From positions 1-39,439 of IMG/VR virus record IMGVR_UViG_3300008113_000196: DNA of 39,439 nt. One strand, written 5' to 3'. Made by a program: the position numbers and the translations under genes. Positions 8,065 through 15,251 of this stretch are shown here, piece by piece (position 1 is the stretch's first letter; each line of letters begins with the position of its first letter). Under the pieces are notes generated by a model that saw nothing but the letters and a program-made list of their open reading frames with translations, had not been told where the DNA came from and did no database searches. The DNA is from a virus.

Positions 8065-9107
8065 TGGCATTACCAAAAAAACAACCTGTTAAACCATCAA
8101 TACCATTAACATACCCAAAAACTCTATTACCACGTAGGGAAGAGTTGAAGGATATGATAACTAAGGACGGAACTTACCTTCCTAAGTCTTTGTTGCATGC
8201 AGATTTGGATGGTGGGTTTTTGGATTTTGTTAAAGAAACATTAAAAATTACATCCGAAGGAAAAACAATTCCTGTTGTTGATGTATTGATAACAACTCAA
8301 AACTGGTCTCAATTTGTTGAGACTTGGGATTTTCAAAATATAGATAAAAATATTGAACCCCCATTTATAACGGTAATTAGAAATCCTGAAGTTAAATATG
8401 GTAATAATCCTTCTGTAATGTACAATATACCTAACAGAAGAATGTATTATTATATGGAAGTACCTACTTGGGATGGTAATAGAAAAGGGGCCGATATTTA
8501 TAAAATTCCACAACCAGTTCCTGCTGATTTCAAATATACAGTAATAATTGTTTGTAACAGAATGAGGGAGCTGAATACTATGAATAAAAAAGTTTTAACA
8601 ACTTTCGCATCAAGACAGGCATATCAAAATATAAAAGGTCATTACATTCCAATTATAAACGACGCAATGAGTGATGAATCAGTTTTAGATTTAGAAAAAA
8701 GAAAATATTATATACAAAAATATGATTTTACAATGTTAGGATTTTTAATCGACGAAGAGGAATTTGAAGTCTACCCTGCTTTGTCAAGAACTTTTCAAAT
8801 GTATGAAATTGATCAAAGACCAGTCAAGAGACCAAGAAAAAAACAACAACCAATAGAAAACGAAGTTATATCTTTAATATATACTGAAGGGGTCGTATCT
8901 AAAGAACATTTTTTTGAATATACTTGTGATTTATTATTTGACAACACAGATAACATTTCATCTTATTCTGTTTATATAAACGAAAATTATTTCGGAGATG
9001 ACGTTAATAAGATTCAGATCAACACTAACGATTTGTTAAGAATAGATGTTGTTAAACAAAACAATTTAAATGATGGTATAATTACATTTACACAATTCCT
9101 TGTTTAA
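8064..9107 (+). CDS. Putative tail terminator / sheath stabiliser (gp15-like)
   Basis: A 347-residue protein, longer than T4 gp15 (272). The central part (residues about 70-250) has an alternating strand pattern with PADFKYTVIIVCNRMREL, reminiscent of tail-completion proteins that cap the tube and sheath; the region after about residue 265 is an extra beta-like domain. AGAGG precedes the start by a few bases, one of the few Shine-Dalgarno-like sequences in the late block, and the ATG overlaps the stop of the preceding gene. Placement just upstream of the sheath gene supports the role. The last 4 bases overlap a small convergent gene. An alternative is a generic tail-completion protein not related to gp15. 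Confidence 0.5.
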   Translation: MALPKKQPVKPSIPLTYPKTLLPRREELKDMITKDGTYLPKSLLHADLDGGFLDFVKETLKITSEGKTIPVVDVLITTQNWSQFVETWDFQNIDKNIEPPFITVIRNPEVKYGNNPSVMYNIPNRRMYYYMEVPTWDGNRKGADIYKIPQPVPADFKYTVIIVCNRMRELNTMNKKVLTTFASRQAYQNIKGHYIPIINDAMSDESVLDLEKRKYYIQKYDFTMLGFLIDEEEFEVYPALSRTFQMYEIDQRPVKRPRKKQQPIENEVISLIYTEGVVSKEHFFEYTCDLLFDNTDNISSYSVYINENYFGDDVNKIQINTNDLLRIDVVKQNNLNDGIITFTQFLV

Positions 9108-9268
9108 TTTTCACCGTATATATCTTTTTTTTCTTTACACTTTTCTAATATTAAATTTTCTAAAAACCTATACATTTTAATTCCACGTTTGTCGCAATAT
9201 TTTTTTAAGACTTCGTGAACTTCGATGTCAATCTTAAGGTTTTTTATCTTCTTATTATCTTTAGACAT
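9104..9268 (-). CDS. Small DNA-binding-like protein (ribbon-helix-helix type)
   Basis: A 54-residue ORF on the minus strand. It begins MSKDNKKIKNLKIDIEVHEV. The pattern of a short basic strand (KIKNLKIDI), a helix (VHEVLKKYCDKRG) and a second helix (MYRFLENLILEKC) is that of CopG/Arc-type ribbon-helix-helix repressors. It overlaps the 3' end of the gp15-like gene by 4 bases. A TATTTATA motif lies on its coding strand 37 bases upstream of the ATG. It occupies most of the 283-base interval between the terminator gene and the sheath gene. It could be a transcriptional regulator encoded within the tail cluster. The fold is judged by eye only. Confidence 0.6.
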   Translation of the reverse strand: MSKDNKKIKNLKIDIEVHEVLKKYCDKRGIKMYRFLENLILEKCKEKKDIYGEN

Positions 9269-9305
9269 AGGGGCAGAATAAAGGTAGAATAAAATCTTAC
9301 CAAAA

Positions 9306-9313
9306 TATAAATA
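9306..9313 (-). promoter_or_regulatory. Late-promoter motif for the small minus-strand gene
   Basis: TATTTATA on the minus strand, 37 bases before the ATG at 9268. It lies back to back with the motif of the sheath gene at 9350-9357. Confidence 0.4.
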
Positions 9314-9349
9314 CTTTGTATAATGTAAAGTTTTTCCTATTTTCAGAAG

Positions 9350-9357
9350 TATTTATA
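9350..9357 (+). promoter_or_regulatory. Late-promoter motif before the sheath gene
   Basis: TATTTATA, 33 bases before the ATG at 9391. The leader between them is A-rich and has no Shine-Dalgarno sequence. Confidence 0.6.
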
Positions 9358-9390
9358 GGAAAAATAAATAAATAAAAAGACATTTCTAAT

Positions 9391-12300
9391 ATGGCAACTA
9401 ACAGTAAAGTTTTTGTTTCACCGGGTGTATACACCTCAGAAGTAGATCTTAGCTTTGTGGCACAGAGTGTTGGGGTGACGACTTTAGGTATCGTTGGTGA
9501 GACTTTAATTGGTCCAGCCTTTGAACCAATCTTCATCACAAATTTTGATGAATTCCAAACAGTATTTGGTGGGACTTCACCTGAAAAATTTGTTAACACA
9601 CAAATCCCAAAGTATGAGGCTTCATACATAGCTAAAGCATACTTACAACAATCAAATCAATTATTTGTAACAAGAATCTTAGGATTATCAGGATATGATG
9701 CAGGACCATCTTGGTCTATCACCACAGTCGCAAACGTAAACCCAACAACAATTGGTCAATATTGTTTGAGTTCTGTAACTGATTATACTACATGTGTTAC
9801 AACTTGTGTAACTCCTAAAGTATTAACATTCACAGTAGATTTTACAGGATGTACAAACAGTATTGATACAATAATGTTTGAAACTTTATTTCCTTCAGAA
9901 ATCGAGGACATTTTAACAACTCAGTTTGAACAGTTTAATGGGTCTACTTCAACACTTGACGATGAAATTAAAACATTGATTTATAATGTCATAACTGACG
10001 CAACACCATACACTGCTGAGGATGAATTGATTTCATATTTTGGTTCTATTGACACAGACGACTATAATATTTTAAGTGGTGCTGGTTGGACCGCAGAAAC
10101 TAATGTTTTCAACGTACCATCAGTTTCATTAGATGATACAAACTTATCATCTTCACTTAATGATCCTTGGTATTATGCATTGTTTACAAACAACGGTAAT
10201 ACAAATTATTCAGGGTTTTCGTTCTATACGTTTGTTTCAGGACTTACGGCATATTACCCAACACCTACACCTACACCAGGAGCTTCGTCTTCGCCAACAC
10301 CAACACCGTCATTTATAAATCCGTGTATTACTCCTTCACCATTCATTTCACCAACTCCTACACCTACACCTGTTAATATAGATTGTTATACGGGTACTGT
10401 TGTTGGTAAAATTTATTATTATACAGGAACATCATACGTGGATTATGATAACGTAGTTGTTGCAACATTAAGATCAAGAGGTATTTCAACATACACAACA
10501 GACAACAACCCTGCATATTCTGTAACGGCAACAACAGACGCTAGTTTAGATATGACAGGTCAATATGCTGGTGTTCTTAAAAATCCTTACTTGACTTTTG
10601 GTGTGAATTGTATTGATAAGTTTGGACAAAACTTCTTCTTTGAAACATCTTTAACTCAAAATGACCCTGAATACATTTCTAAAGTATTTGGTATTACCAA
10701 TTTCCAAAAACCAAGAATTGAAGTTCCTCTATTCAATGAGGAAGTTTTCCAATCATGGTTAAATTATTCATGGAGAAAAGGATATGTTAGAGGTCTTAAC
10801 CCTAACTTTATTGAATTAGATTCTGCACAAAGTGGTGATCCTAACTCAATTGGTTGGTATTTGGATAGATATCAAACACCTAACTCTCCTTGGGTTGTTT
10901 CTGAATTAAGAGGTAATAAAGTTTATGACTTATTTAGATTCTATACTATTTCTGATGGTGATGCCGCAAATACTTTAATAAAAGTTTCAATTGTCAATCA
11001 AACATACTCAAACTTAACTTTTGATGTGTTAATTCGTGATTATTTTGATACTGATGCGAATCCTGTGGTTATTGAGAAATTTACTAATTGTACAATGGAT
11101 CCAGGACAAAATAACTTCATTGCCAACAAAATTGGTACACTTGATGGAGAATACATATTGAATTCTAAATACGTTATGGTTGAGATGAATGAGGACGCAC
11201 CAGTAGACGCTCTTCCTTGTGGATTCAACGGATTTAACTTTAGAAATTATGCAGGAGCTAACTCACCATTCCCTATCATTAAAGGAAAATATGACTTCCC
11301 TGGTGAAGTAATCTACGATCCACCATTTGGTCTATCTTCAGGAAACAACGACGCTTTAGTTAGTTCAGGAGATAATGTTAGAAGAACTTATTTAGGTATA
11401 TCTAATAGTTTAGGTTGGGACCCTGCTTACTTCGAATATGTTGGTAAGAGAAACCCAATCAATTCTTGTGATATCGATGGTTTACCATTCAATTACAGAT
11501 CAGCTGGTTTCCACATGGACGTAAATGCTAGTGGTATCACAATTGGACCTGAGTTCTCAACAAGTGGTGACCCAAGATTTATCTGTGGTAATTCACCATT
11601 CATTACAGAACCTGAACTTCCAACAAACGCATACTACAGATTGTTCGCACGTAAGTTTACATTCTTAGTACAAGGCGGATTTGACGGATGGGATATCTAC
11701 AGAGAATACAGAACTAATACGGACCAATTCCAAATTGGTAGAGCCGGATTCTTAAGAGGGGCTTGTCCTTCAACTAGATACCCTAACGCAACAGGATGGG
11801 GAGCATTCAAAGAGATATCTCTTGGTGATGGTACTCAAAACTTTGCAAATACTGACTATTACGCTTACTTGTTAGGTCAACAAACATTCTCTAACCCTGA
11901 AGCGGTTAACATTAACGTGTTTGTTACACCAGGTATTGACTATGTAAATAACAGTAATCTTGTTGAAGCGGCGGTTGAGATGATTGAGTTCAACAGAGCA
12001 GATTCATTATACATCTGTACAACCCCTGACTATGACCTTTATAGTCCTACAACTACAGGTCTTGATTTATTTATCTACCCAACTGAAGCGGTTGATAACT
12101 TAGATAATACAGGAATTGACTCTAACTACACAGCCACTTACTATCCGTGGGTATTAACAAGAGATAGTGTAAATAACACACAAATCTACATCCCACCGAC
12201 AGCTGAGGTAACAAGAAACTTAGCATTGACAGATAATATAGCATTCCCTTGGTTTGCGGCGGCAGGTTATACTCGTGGTATTGTTAACTGTGTTAAGGCT

Positions 12301-12741
12301 CGTAAGAAGTTGACACAAGAAGATAGAGACATCCTTTACGTAGGTAGAATTAACCCAATCGCAACCTTCTCTGACGTAGGTACAGTAATTTGGGGTAACA
12401 AAACTTTACAAGTAAGAGAATCGGCTCTTGACAGAATCAACGTTAGAAGATTGTTGTTACAAGCTCGTAAGTTGATTTCAGCAGTATCTGTAAGATTGTT
12501 ATTTGAACAAAACGACGCACAAGTAAGACAAGACTTCTTAAATGCGGTTAATCCAATCTTAGATGCGATTAGAAGAGACCGTGGTTTATATGACTTCCGT
12601 GTTACGGTTTCTTCAGATCCTGAAGATTTAGATAGAAACCAAATGACTGGTAAGATCTATATTAAACCTACAAGATCTCTTGAATTCATCGACATTACAT
12701 TCTACATCACTCCAACAGGAGCTTCGTTTGAGAATATATAA
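9391..12741 (+). CDS. 18: Contractile tail sheath protein (gp18-like)
   Basis: Major sheath protein that contracts around the tube during injection. The N-terminus FVSPGVYTSEVDLS (residues 8-21) followed by GVTTLGIVGETLIGPAFEP is the classic sheath start, and the C-terminal 150 residues (from about RKKLTQEDRDILY) match the sheath assembly domain. At 1116 residues it is far longer than T4 gp18 (659). The extra length lies mainly in an insertion at about residues 118-395 that contains a Pro-Thr linker (about 289-332), cysteine-containing segments and threonine-rich stretches; this probably projects from the sheath surface. Followed by a strong terminator at 12761-12787, so it is probably the end of a highly expressed transcript. 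Confidence 0.92.
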   Translation: MATNSKVFVSPGVYTSEVDLSFVAQSVGVTTLGIVGETLIGPAFEPIFITNFDEFQTVFGGTSPEKFVNTQIPKYEASYIAKAYLQQSNQLFVTRILGLSGYDAGPSWSITTVANVNPTTIGQYCLSSVTDYTTCVTTCVTPKVLTFTVDFTGCTNSIDTIMFETLFPSEIEDILTTQFEQFNGSTSTLDDEIKTLIYNVITDATPYTAEDELISYFGSIDTDDYNILSGAGWTAETNVFNVPSVSLDDTNLSSSLNDPWYYALFTNNGNTNYSGFSFYTFVSGLTAYYPTPTPTPGASSSPTPTPSFINPCITPSPFISPTPTPTPVNIDCYTGTVVGKIYYYTGTSYVDYDNVVVATLRSRGISTYTTDNNPAYSVTATTDASLDMTGQYAGVLKNPYLTFGVNCIDKFGQNFFFETSLTQNDPEYISKVFGITNFQKPRIEVPLFNEEVFQSWLNYSWRKGYVRGLNPNFIELDSAQSGDPNSIGWYLDRYQTPNSPWVVSELRGNKVYDLFRFYTISDGDAANTLIKVSIVNQTYSNLTFDVLIRDYFDTDANPVVIEKFTNCTMDPGQNNFIANKIGTLDGEYILNSKYVMVEMNEDAPVDALPCGFNGFNFRNYAGANSPFPIIKGKYDFPGEVIYDPPFGLSSGNNDALVSSGDNVRRTYLGISNSLGWDPAYFEYVGKRNPINSCDIDGLPFNYRSAGFHMDVNASGITIGPEFSTSGDPRFICGNSPFITEPELPTNAYYRLFARKFTFLVQGGFDGWDIYREYRTNTDQFQIGRAGFLRGACPSTRYPNATGWGAFKEISLGDGTQNFANTDYYAYLLGQQTFSNPEAVNINVFVTPGIDYVNNSNLVEAAVEMIEFNRADSLYICTTPDYDLYSPTTTGLDLFIYPTEAVDNLDNTGIDSNYTATYYPWVLTRDSVNNTQIYIPPTAEVTRNLALTDNIAFPWFAAAGYTRGIVNCVKARKKLTQEDRDILYVGRINPIATFSDVGTVIWGNKTLQVRESALDRINVRRLLLQARKLISAVSVRLLFEQNDAQVRQDFLNAVNPILDAIRRDRGLYDFRVTVSSDPEDLDRNQMTGKIYIKPTRSLEFIDITFYITPTGASFENI
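10255..10378 (+). repeat. Pro-Thr repeat linker in the sheath protein
   Basis: Codes for short runs of alternating Pro and Thr (PTPTPTP, SPTPTP, SPTPTPTP) interrupted by short spacers, at sheath residues about 289-332. Such linkers are extended and join surface domains. The DNA is a degenerate repeat of CCTACA/CCAACA. Confidence 0.85.
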
Positions 12742-12760
12742 TGTGGTTAATAAAAATAAG

Positions 12761-12787
12761 AAGGGGGACAATAGTTCCCCTTTTTTT
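12761..12787 (+). terminator. Rho-independent terminator after the sheath gene
   Basis: Stem AAGGGGGAC / GTTCCCCTT with one G-U pair and loop AATA, followed by a run of T to 12787. It lies 20 bases after the sheath stop codon. Confidence 0.9.
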
Positions 12788-12798
12788 ATTTTAGTTGA

Positions 12799-12806
12799 TA
12801 TTTATT
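12799..12806 (+). promoter_or_regulatory. Late-promoter motif before the HAD-like gene
   Basis: TATTTATT just after the sheath terminator, ending 3 bases before the ATG at 12810. Implies a nearly leaderless mRNA and argues against the TTG at 12795, which would lie upstream of the motif. Confidence 0.55.
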
Positions 12807-12809
12807 GTT

Positions 12810-13640
12810 ATGAATTATAAAAAAGTTGTTAAAGAAATTATTTCAGAGATTATTCACGATCAAATGAAACCAACAATGAAGTACTATGCTTTTGATTGGG
12901 ATGATAATTTAATGTACATGCCAACTAAAATATATCTTAAAGATGAGGATGGTAAAACGGTTGGTATGTCCACTGAAGACTTTGCCGAATATAGAACTGA
13001 AATTGGTAAAGAACCTTTTGAGTATGAAGGACACACGATAGTTGGATTTGATGAAGATGCATTTATGGATTTCAGGGTGCCGGGGGACAGTGCATTTATA
13101 AAGGACGCTATGAGGGCTGAAACGGGTCCTGCATGGAGTGATTTTGTAGAGGCTGTAAATAACGGGTCGGTTTTTGCAATCATTACAGCAAGAGGTCATA
13201 CCCCCTCGGTTCTTAAAAATGCAATTTACAATTTAATTAAGAAAAACAAACACGGGTTAAGTGAAAAAGAACTTGTTAAAAATCTAAAAAAATATAGAGA
13301 TTTAGCGGATGAGGATGAATTATCGGATGATGAATTAGTTAGAGCTTACTTAGACATGAACAAGTATCATCCTGTTAGTTTTGGTGAAGGTTCTGCTGCA
13401 AATCCTGAAGCTCTTAAAGTAAACGCAATGAGAGAGTTTATGTCGTATGTTCAAGACTTATCAAGAAAATTACAAGAAAAGGCCTTTATGAAAAATAAAA
13501 TAAGTAATTACTTTATACCTTATATTGGTTTTTCAGATGACGATTTAAGAAACGTACAAGCAATGAAGAAACATTTTGATGATGAATCTGGATTAGATAT
13601 TTATCATACAGGAGGAGGAAAAAAAACTAAATTTGAATAA
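12810..13640 (+). CDS. HAD-superfamily phosphatase-like protein
   Basis: A 276-residue protein with the HAD signature: motif I FDWDDN (aspartates 29 and 31), motif II ITARG (threonine 126) and a late acidic motif GFSDDD (240-245) that fits motif IV. A long helical cap insertion lies between about residues 135 and 225. The probable activity is phosphohydrolase on an unknown small molecule, nucleotide or nucleic-acid end. The first 18 residues (MNYKKVVKEIISEIIHDQ) form a basic amphipathic helix before the enzyme domain, similar in kind to the capsid-targeting peptides of T4 internal proteins (MKTYQEFIAE); packaging into the head is my inference. It sits between sheath and tube genes and carries its own late motif. 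ATG 12810 is preferred over TTG 12795. Confidence 0.8.
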   Translation: MNYKKVVKEIISEIIHDQMKPTMKYYAFDWDDNLMYMPTKIYLKDEDGKTVGMSTEDFAEYRTEIGKEPFEYEGHTIVGFDEDAFMDFRVPGDSAFIKDAMRAETGPAWSDFVEAVNNGSVFAIITARGHTPSVLKNAIYNLIKKNKHGLSEKELVKNLKKYRDLADEDELSDDELVRAYLDMNKYHPVSFGEGSAANPEALKVNAMREFMSYVQDLSRKLQEKAFMKNKISNYFIPYIGFSDDDLRNVQAMKKHFDDESGLDIYHTGGGKKTKFE

Positions 13641-13708
13641 TAACTGGAACTAGTTAAGATATAATGTGAAAAAAATTTGAAGTAAATAGAAAATTTTTCA
13701 AAACACAC

Positions 13709-13716
13709 TATTTATA
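13709..13716 (+). promoter_or_regulatory. Late-promoter motif before the tail tube gene
   Basis: TATTTATA, 32 bases before the ATG at 13749. The leader between them is almost pure A, as in the sheath gene, and lacks a Shine-Dalgarno sequence. Confidence 0.6.
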
Positions 13717-13748
13717 ATAAAAATAAAACAAAACAAAAAAAATAAAAT

Positions 13749-14237
13749 ATGGCTGATTTGTTAATGAAAATGCCGATCCCTTACGAACCGAAAAGGGAGA
13801 ACCGATGGGTTTTAAGATTTCCTTCATCACTTGGTCTGAACGAGTGGTATGTATCAACTACATCTAGACCAAAATTAACTATAAAATCGGTACCCATTGA
13901 TTTCTTAAACACCAAAACATATGTTGCGGGTATATTTGAATGGCAAGAATTACCGGTGAGTTTCCTTGATCCAATTGGTCCTTCGGCATCTCAAGCTGTT
14001 ATGGAATGGATTCGTTTATGTGCGGAATCAGTAACAGGACGTATGGGTTATGCTGCGGGTTACAAAAAAAATGTTGACCTTGAAATGTTAGACCCAACAG
14101 GTGTTGTTGTTGAAAAATGGATTTTAGAAGGTACATTTCTTTTAGGGTATGATGGGGGTCAATTGCAATATTCTTCAGATGGTATCGCTAAAATATCATG
14201 TACCATGAGAATGGACCGTTGTATATTAGTATATTAA
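13749..14237 (+). CDS. 19: Tail tube protein (gp19-like)
   Basis: Major subunit of the inner tail tube. Its 162 residues equal T4 gp19 (163). The order of features matches the family: an N-terminal strand (NRWVLRFPSS), the segment PIDFLNTKTYVAG, which corresponds to T4 PVGFMNRKINVAG, then a helix (AVMEWIRLCAESVTGR) and a C-terminal pair of strands with the family-like LLGYDGGQLQYSSDGIA. It is a separate transcription unit with its own late motif upstream and a terminator immediately downstream, consistent with the need for many copies. Confidence 0.88.
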   Translation: MADLLMKMPIPYEPKRENRWVLRFPSSLGLNEWYVSTTSRPKLTIKSVPIDFLNTKTYVAGIFEWQELPVSFLDPIGPSASQAVMEWIRLCAESVTGRMGYAAGYKKNVDLEMLDPTGVVVEKWILEGTFLLGYDGGQLQYSSDGIAKISCTMRMDRCILVY

Positions 14238-14256
14238 AAAAAATATAATTTACAGG

Positions 14257-14292
14257 AAAGACCGTATACTTTACTAGTTACGGTCTTTTTTT
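14257..14292 (+). terminator. Rho-independent terminator after the tail tube gene
   Basis: Perfect 10-bp stem AAAGACCGTA / TACGGTCTTT with a 12-base loop, followed by T residues. It lies 20 bases after the tube stop codon. Confidence 0.9.
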
Positions 14293-14318
14293 ATTTTTAA
14301 AAGAAAAGAAATTTATAT

Positions 14319-15089
14319 ATGGAAAATGATAGTTATAAAGCAGGACAAATGGGGTTTAACTTACCTCACGATATAATTGAATTACCTTCACAAGGTTTAT
14401 ATTATAAATCAAAAAGGAAAAGTGTAAAGATTGGTTATTTAACAGCGTCAGATGAAAATATATTATCAAATTTTGATATATCTAAAAACATTACTGATGG
14501 GATAATTTTACCTGTCTTACGTAATAAACTTTATGAGAAAGATTTACGACCTGAGGAATTATTAGATGGTGATGTTGAGGCGATTCTTTTGTTCTTACGA
14601 AACACGGCATTTGGACCCGAATACAAAGTTAGTGTTACGGATCCAAAAACCGGTGATTTATTTACCGCATCAATTTTGTTAGATGAATTAAACTATAAAA
14701 AAACTGAACATACACCTGATGAAAACGGGTTGTTTAATATAGAACTCCCAATTAGTAAAACAAAAGTAGCACTCAAAATATTAAACTTGTCAGAAAGAAT
14801 AGAAATTGATAAAATTTTGAAATCTTATCCTAACGAAAGAGTTTCACCATCTGTAACTACAAAACTAATTAAACAAATTCATTCAATCGAAGGTGATGTA
14901 GATAAAAACAAAATTGCGGTTTTTGTTGAATCCATGCCGATTGGAGATTCAAAATTTATTAGAAGGTTCATTTTTGATAATGAACCAAGATTAGACCTTA
15001 GAAAAGAAGTTATAGCCCCGTCTGGAGAAAAAGTAATGGTCGACATTACTTTTGGGGTGGAATTTTTTCGGCCTTTCCTTTCAGTATAA
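14319..15089 (+). CDS. T4_baseplate-family protein (gp26/gp51-like), zero-frame product
   Basis: A 256-residue protein with the N-terminal pattern of the T4 gp26/gp51 family: IIELPSQGLYYKSK (19-32), then YLTASDENILS (40-50), then a helical domain. Cyanophage members have LPSkGlfYp and yMTAkdEdILts at the same places. The CPxCG zinc ribbon seen in many members is absent. In T4 these proteins act in baseplate hub assembly. Its place between the tube gene and the tape-measure candidate is where tail assembly chaperones lie in many other phages. An AATTTATA variant of the late motif ends just before the ATG. The frame stops at 15089, but a second frame continues for 51 codons (see 15070-15222), possibly by +1 frameshift at 15063-15071. 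Confidence 0.7.
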   Translation: MENDSYKAGQMGFNLPHDIIELPSQGLYYKSKRKSVKIGYLTASDENILSNFDISKNITDGIILPVLRNKLYEKDLRPEELLDGDVEAILLFLRNTAFGPEYKVSVTDPKTGDLFTASILLDELNYKKTEHTPDENGLFNIELPISKTKVALKILNLSERIEIDKILKSYPNERVSPSVTTKLIKQIHSIEGDVDKNKIAVFVESMPIGDSKFIRRFIFDNEPRLDLRKEVIAPSGEKVMVDITFGVEFFRPFLSV

Positions 15090-15222
15090 GTCATTCTTAT
15101 TAGATGAATTTTATTATTTTTCAAAAATTTTCAGAACTCAATATTCTGAGTTCATGTCAATGCCAACTTACGTTAGAAAATATTTAATCAATAAACATGT
15201 TGGTGAAATTCAAAATCAATAA
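15070..15222 (+). CDS. Out-of-frame extension of the gp26-like gene (possible +1 frameshift product or gp51-like peptide)
   Basis: In the +1 frame relative to the gp26-like gene, an open stretch runs from 15037 to the TAA at 15220-15222. It encodes a plausible protein segment (GLSFQYKSFLLDEFYYFSK, then SEFMSMPTYVRKYLINKHVG). The MPTYVRKYLI segment resembles the short gp51-type baseplate assembly peptides of T4-like phages, which carry a 'dl..MP...R.yLi' pattern. There is no ATG in this frame before 15154; the only upstream alternative start is TTG at 15052. It could be reached from the gp26-like frame by a +1 slip at TTT-TTT-CGG. The alternatives are a sequencing indel in the T6 run or initiation at TTG. 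Confidence 0.6.
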   Translation, partial: GLSFQYKSFLLDEFYYFSKIFRTQYSEFMSMPTYVRKYLINKHVGEIQNQ

Positions 15223-15227
15223 TCAAA

Positions 15228-15235
15228 TATTTATC
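15228..15235 (+). promoter_or_regulatory. Late-promoter motif before the tape-measure candidate
   Basis: TATTTATC, 16 bases before the ATG at 15252. It starts 5 bases after the stop of the frameshift extension. Confidence 0.6.
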
Positions 15236-15251
15236 ATAAAGTAAAAATATA

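Noticed and set aside
9297-9629. 110-codon minus-strand ORF across the sheath start
   Set aside because: It overlaps the conserved sheath N-terminus and the sheath promoter; no family resemblance.
10255-10378. Possible DNA microsatellite or CRISPR-like repeat
   Set aside because: The repeat follows the codon period of a Pro-Thr linker in the sheath protein; there are no spacers.
12795-12809. TTG start for the HAD-like gene, giving five more residues
   Set aside because: It would lie before the late-promoter octamer; ATG 12810 just after it is more likely.
12884-13199. Two overlapping minus-strand ORFs opposite the HAD-like gene
   Set aside because: They lie fully inside a gene with intact catalytic motifs and have no promoter motif or recognisable protein features.
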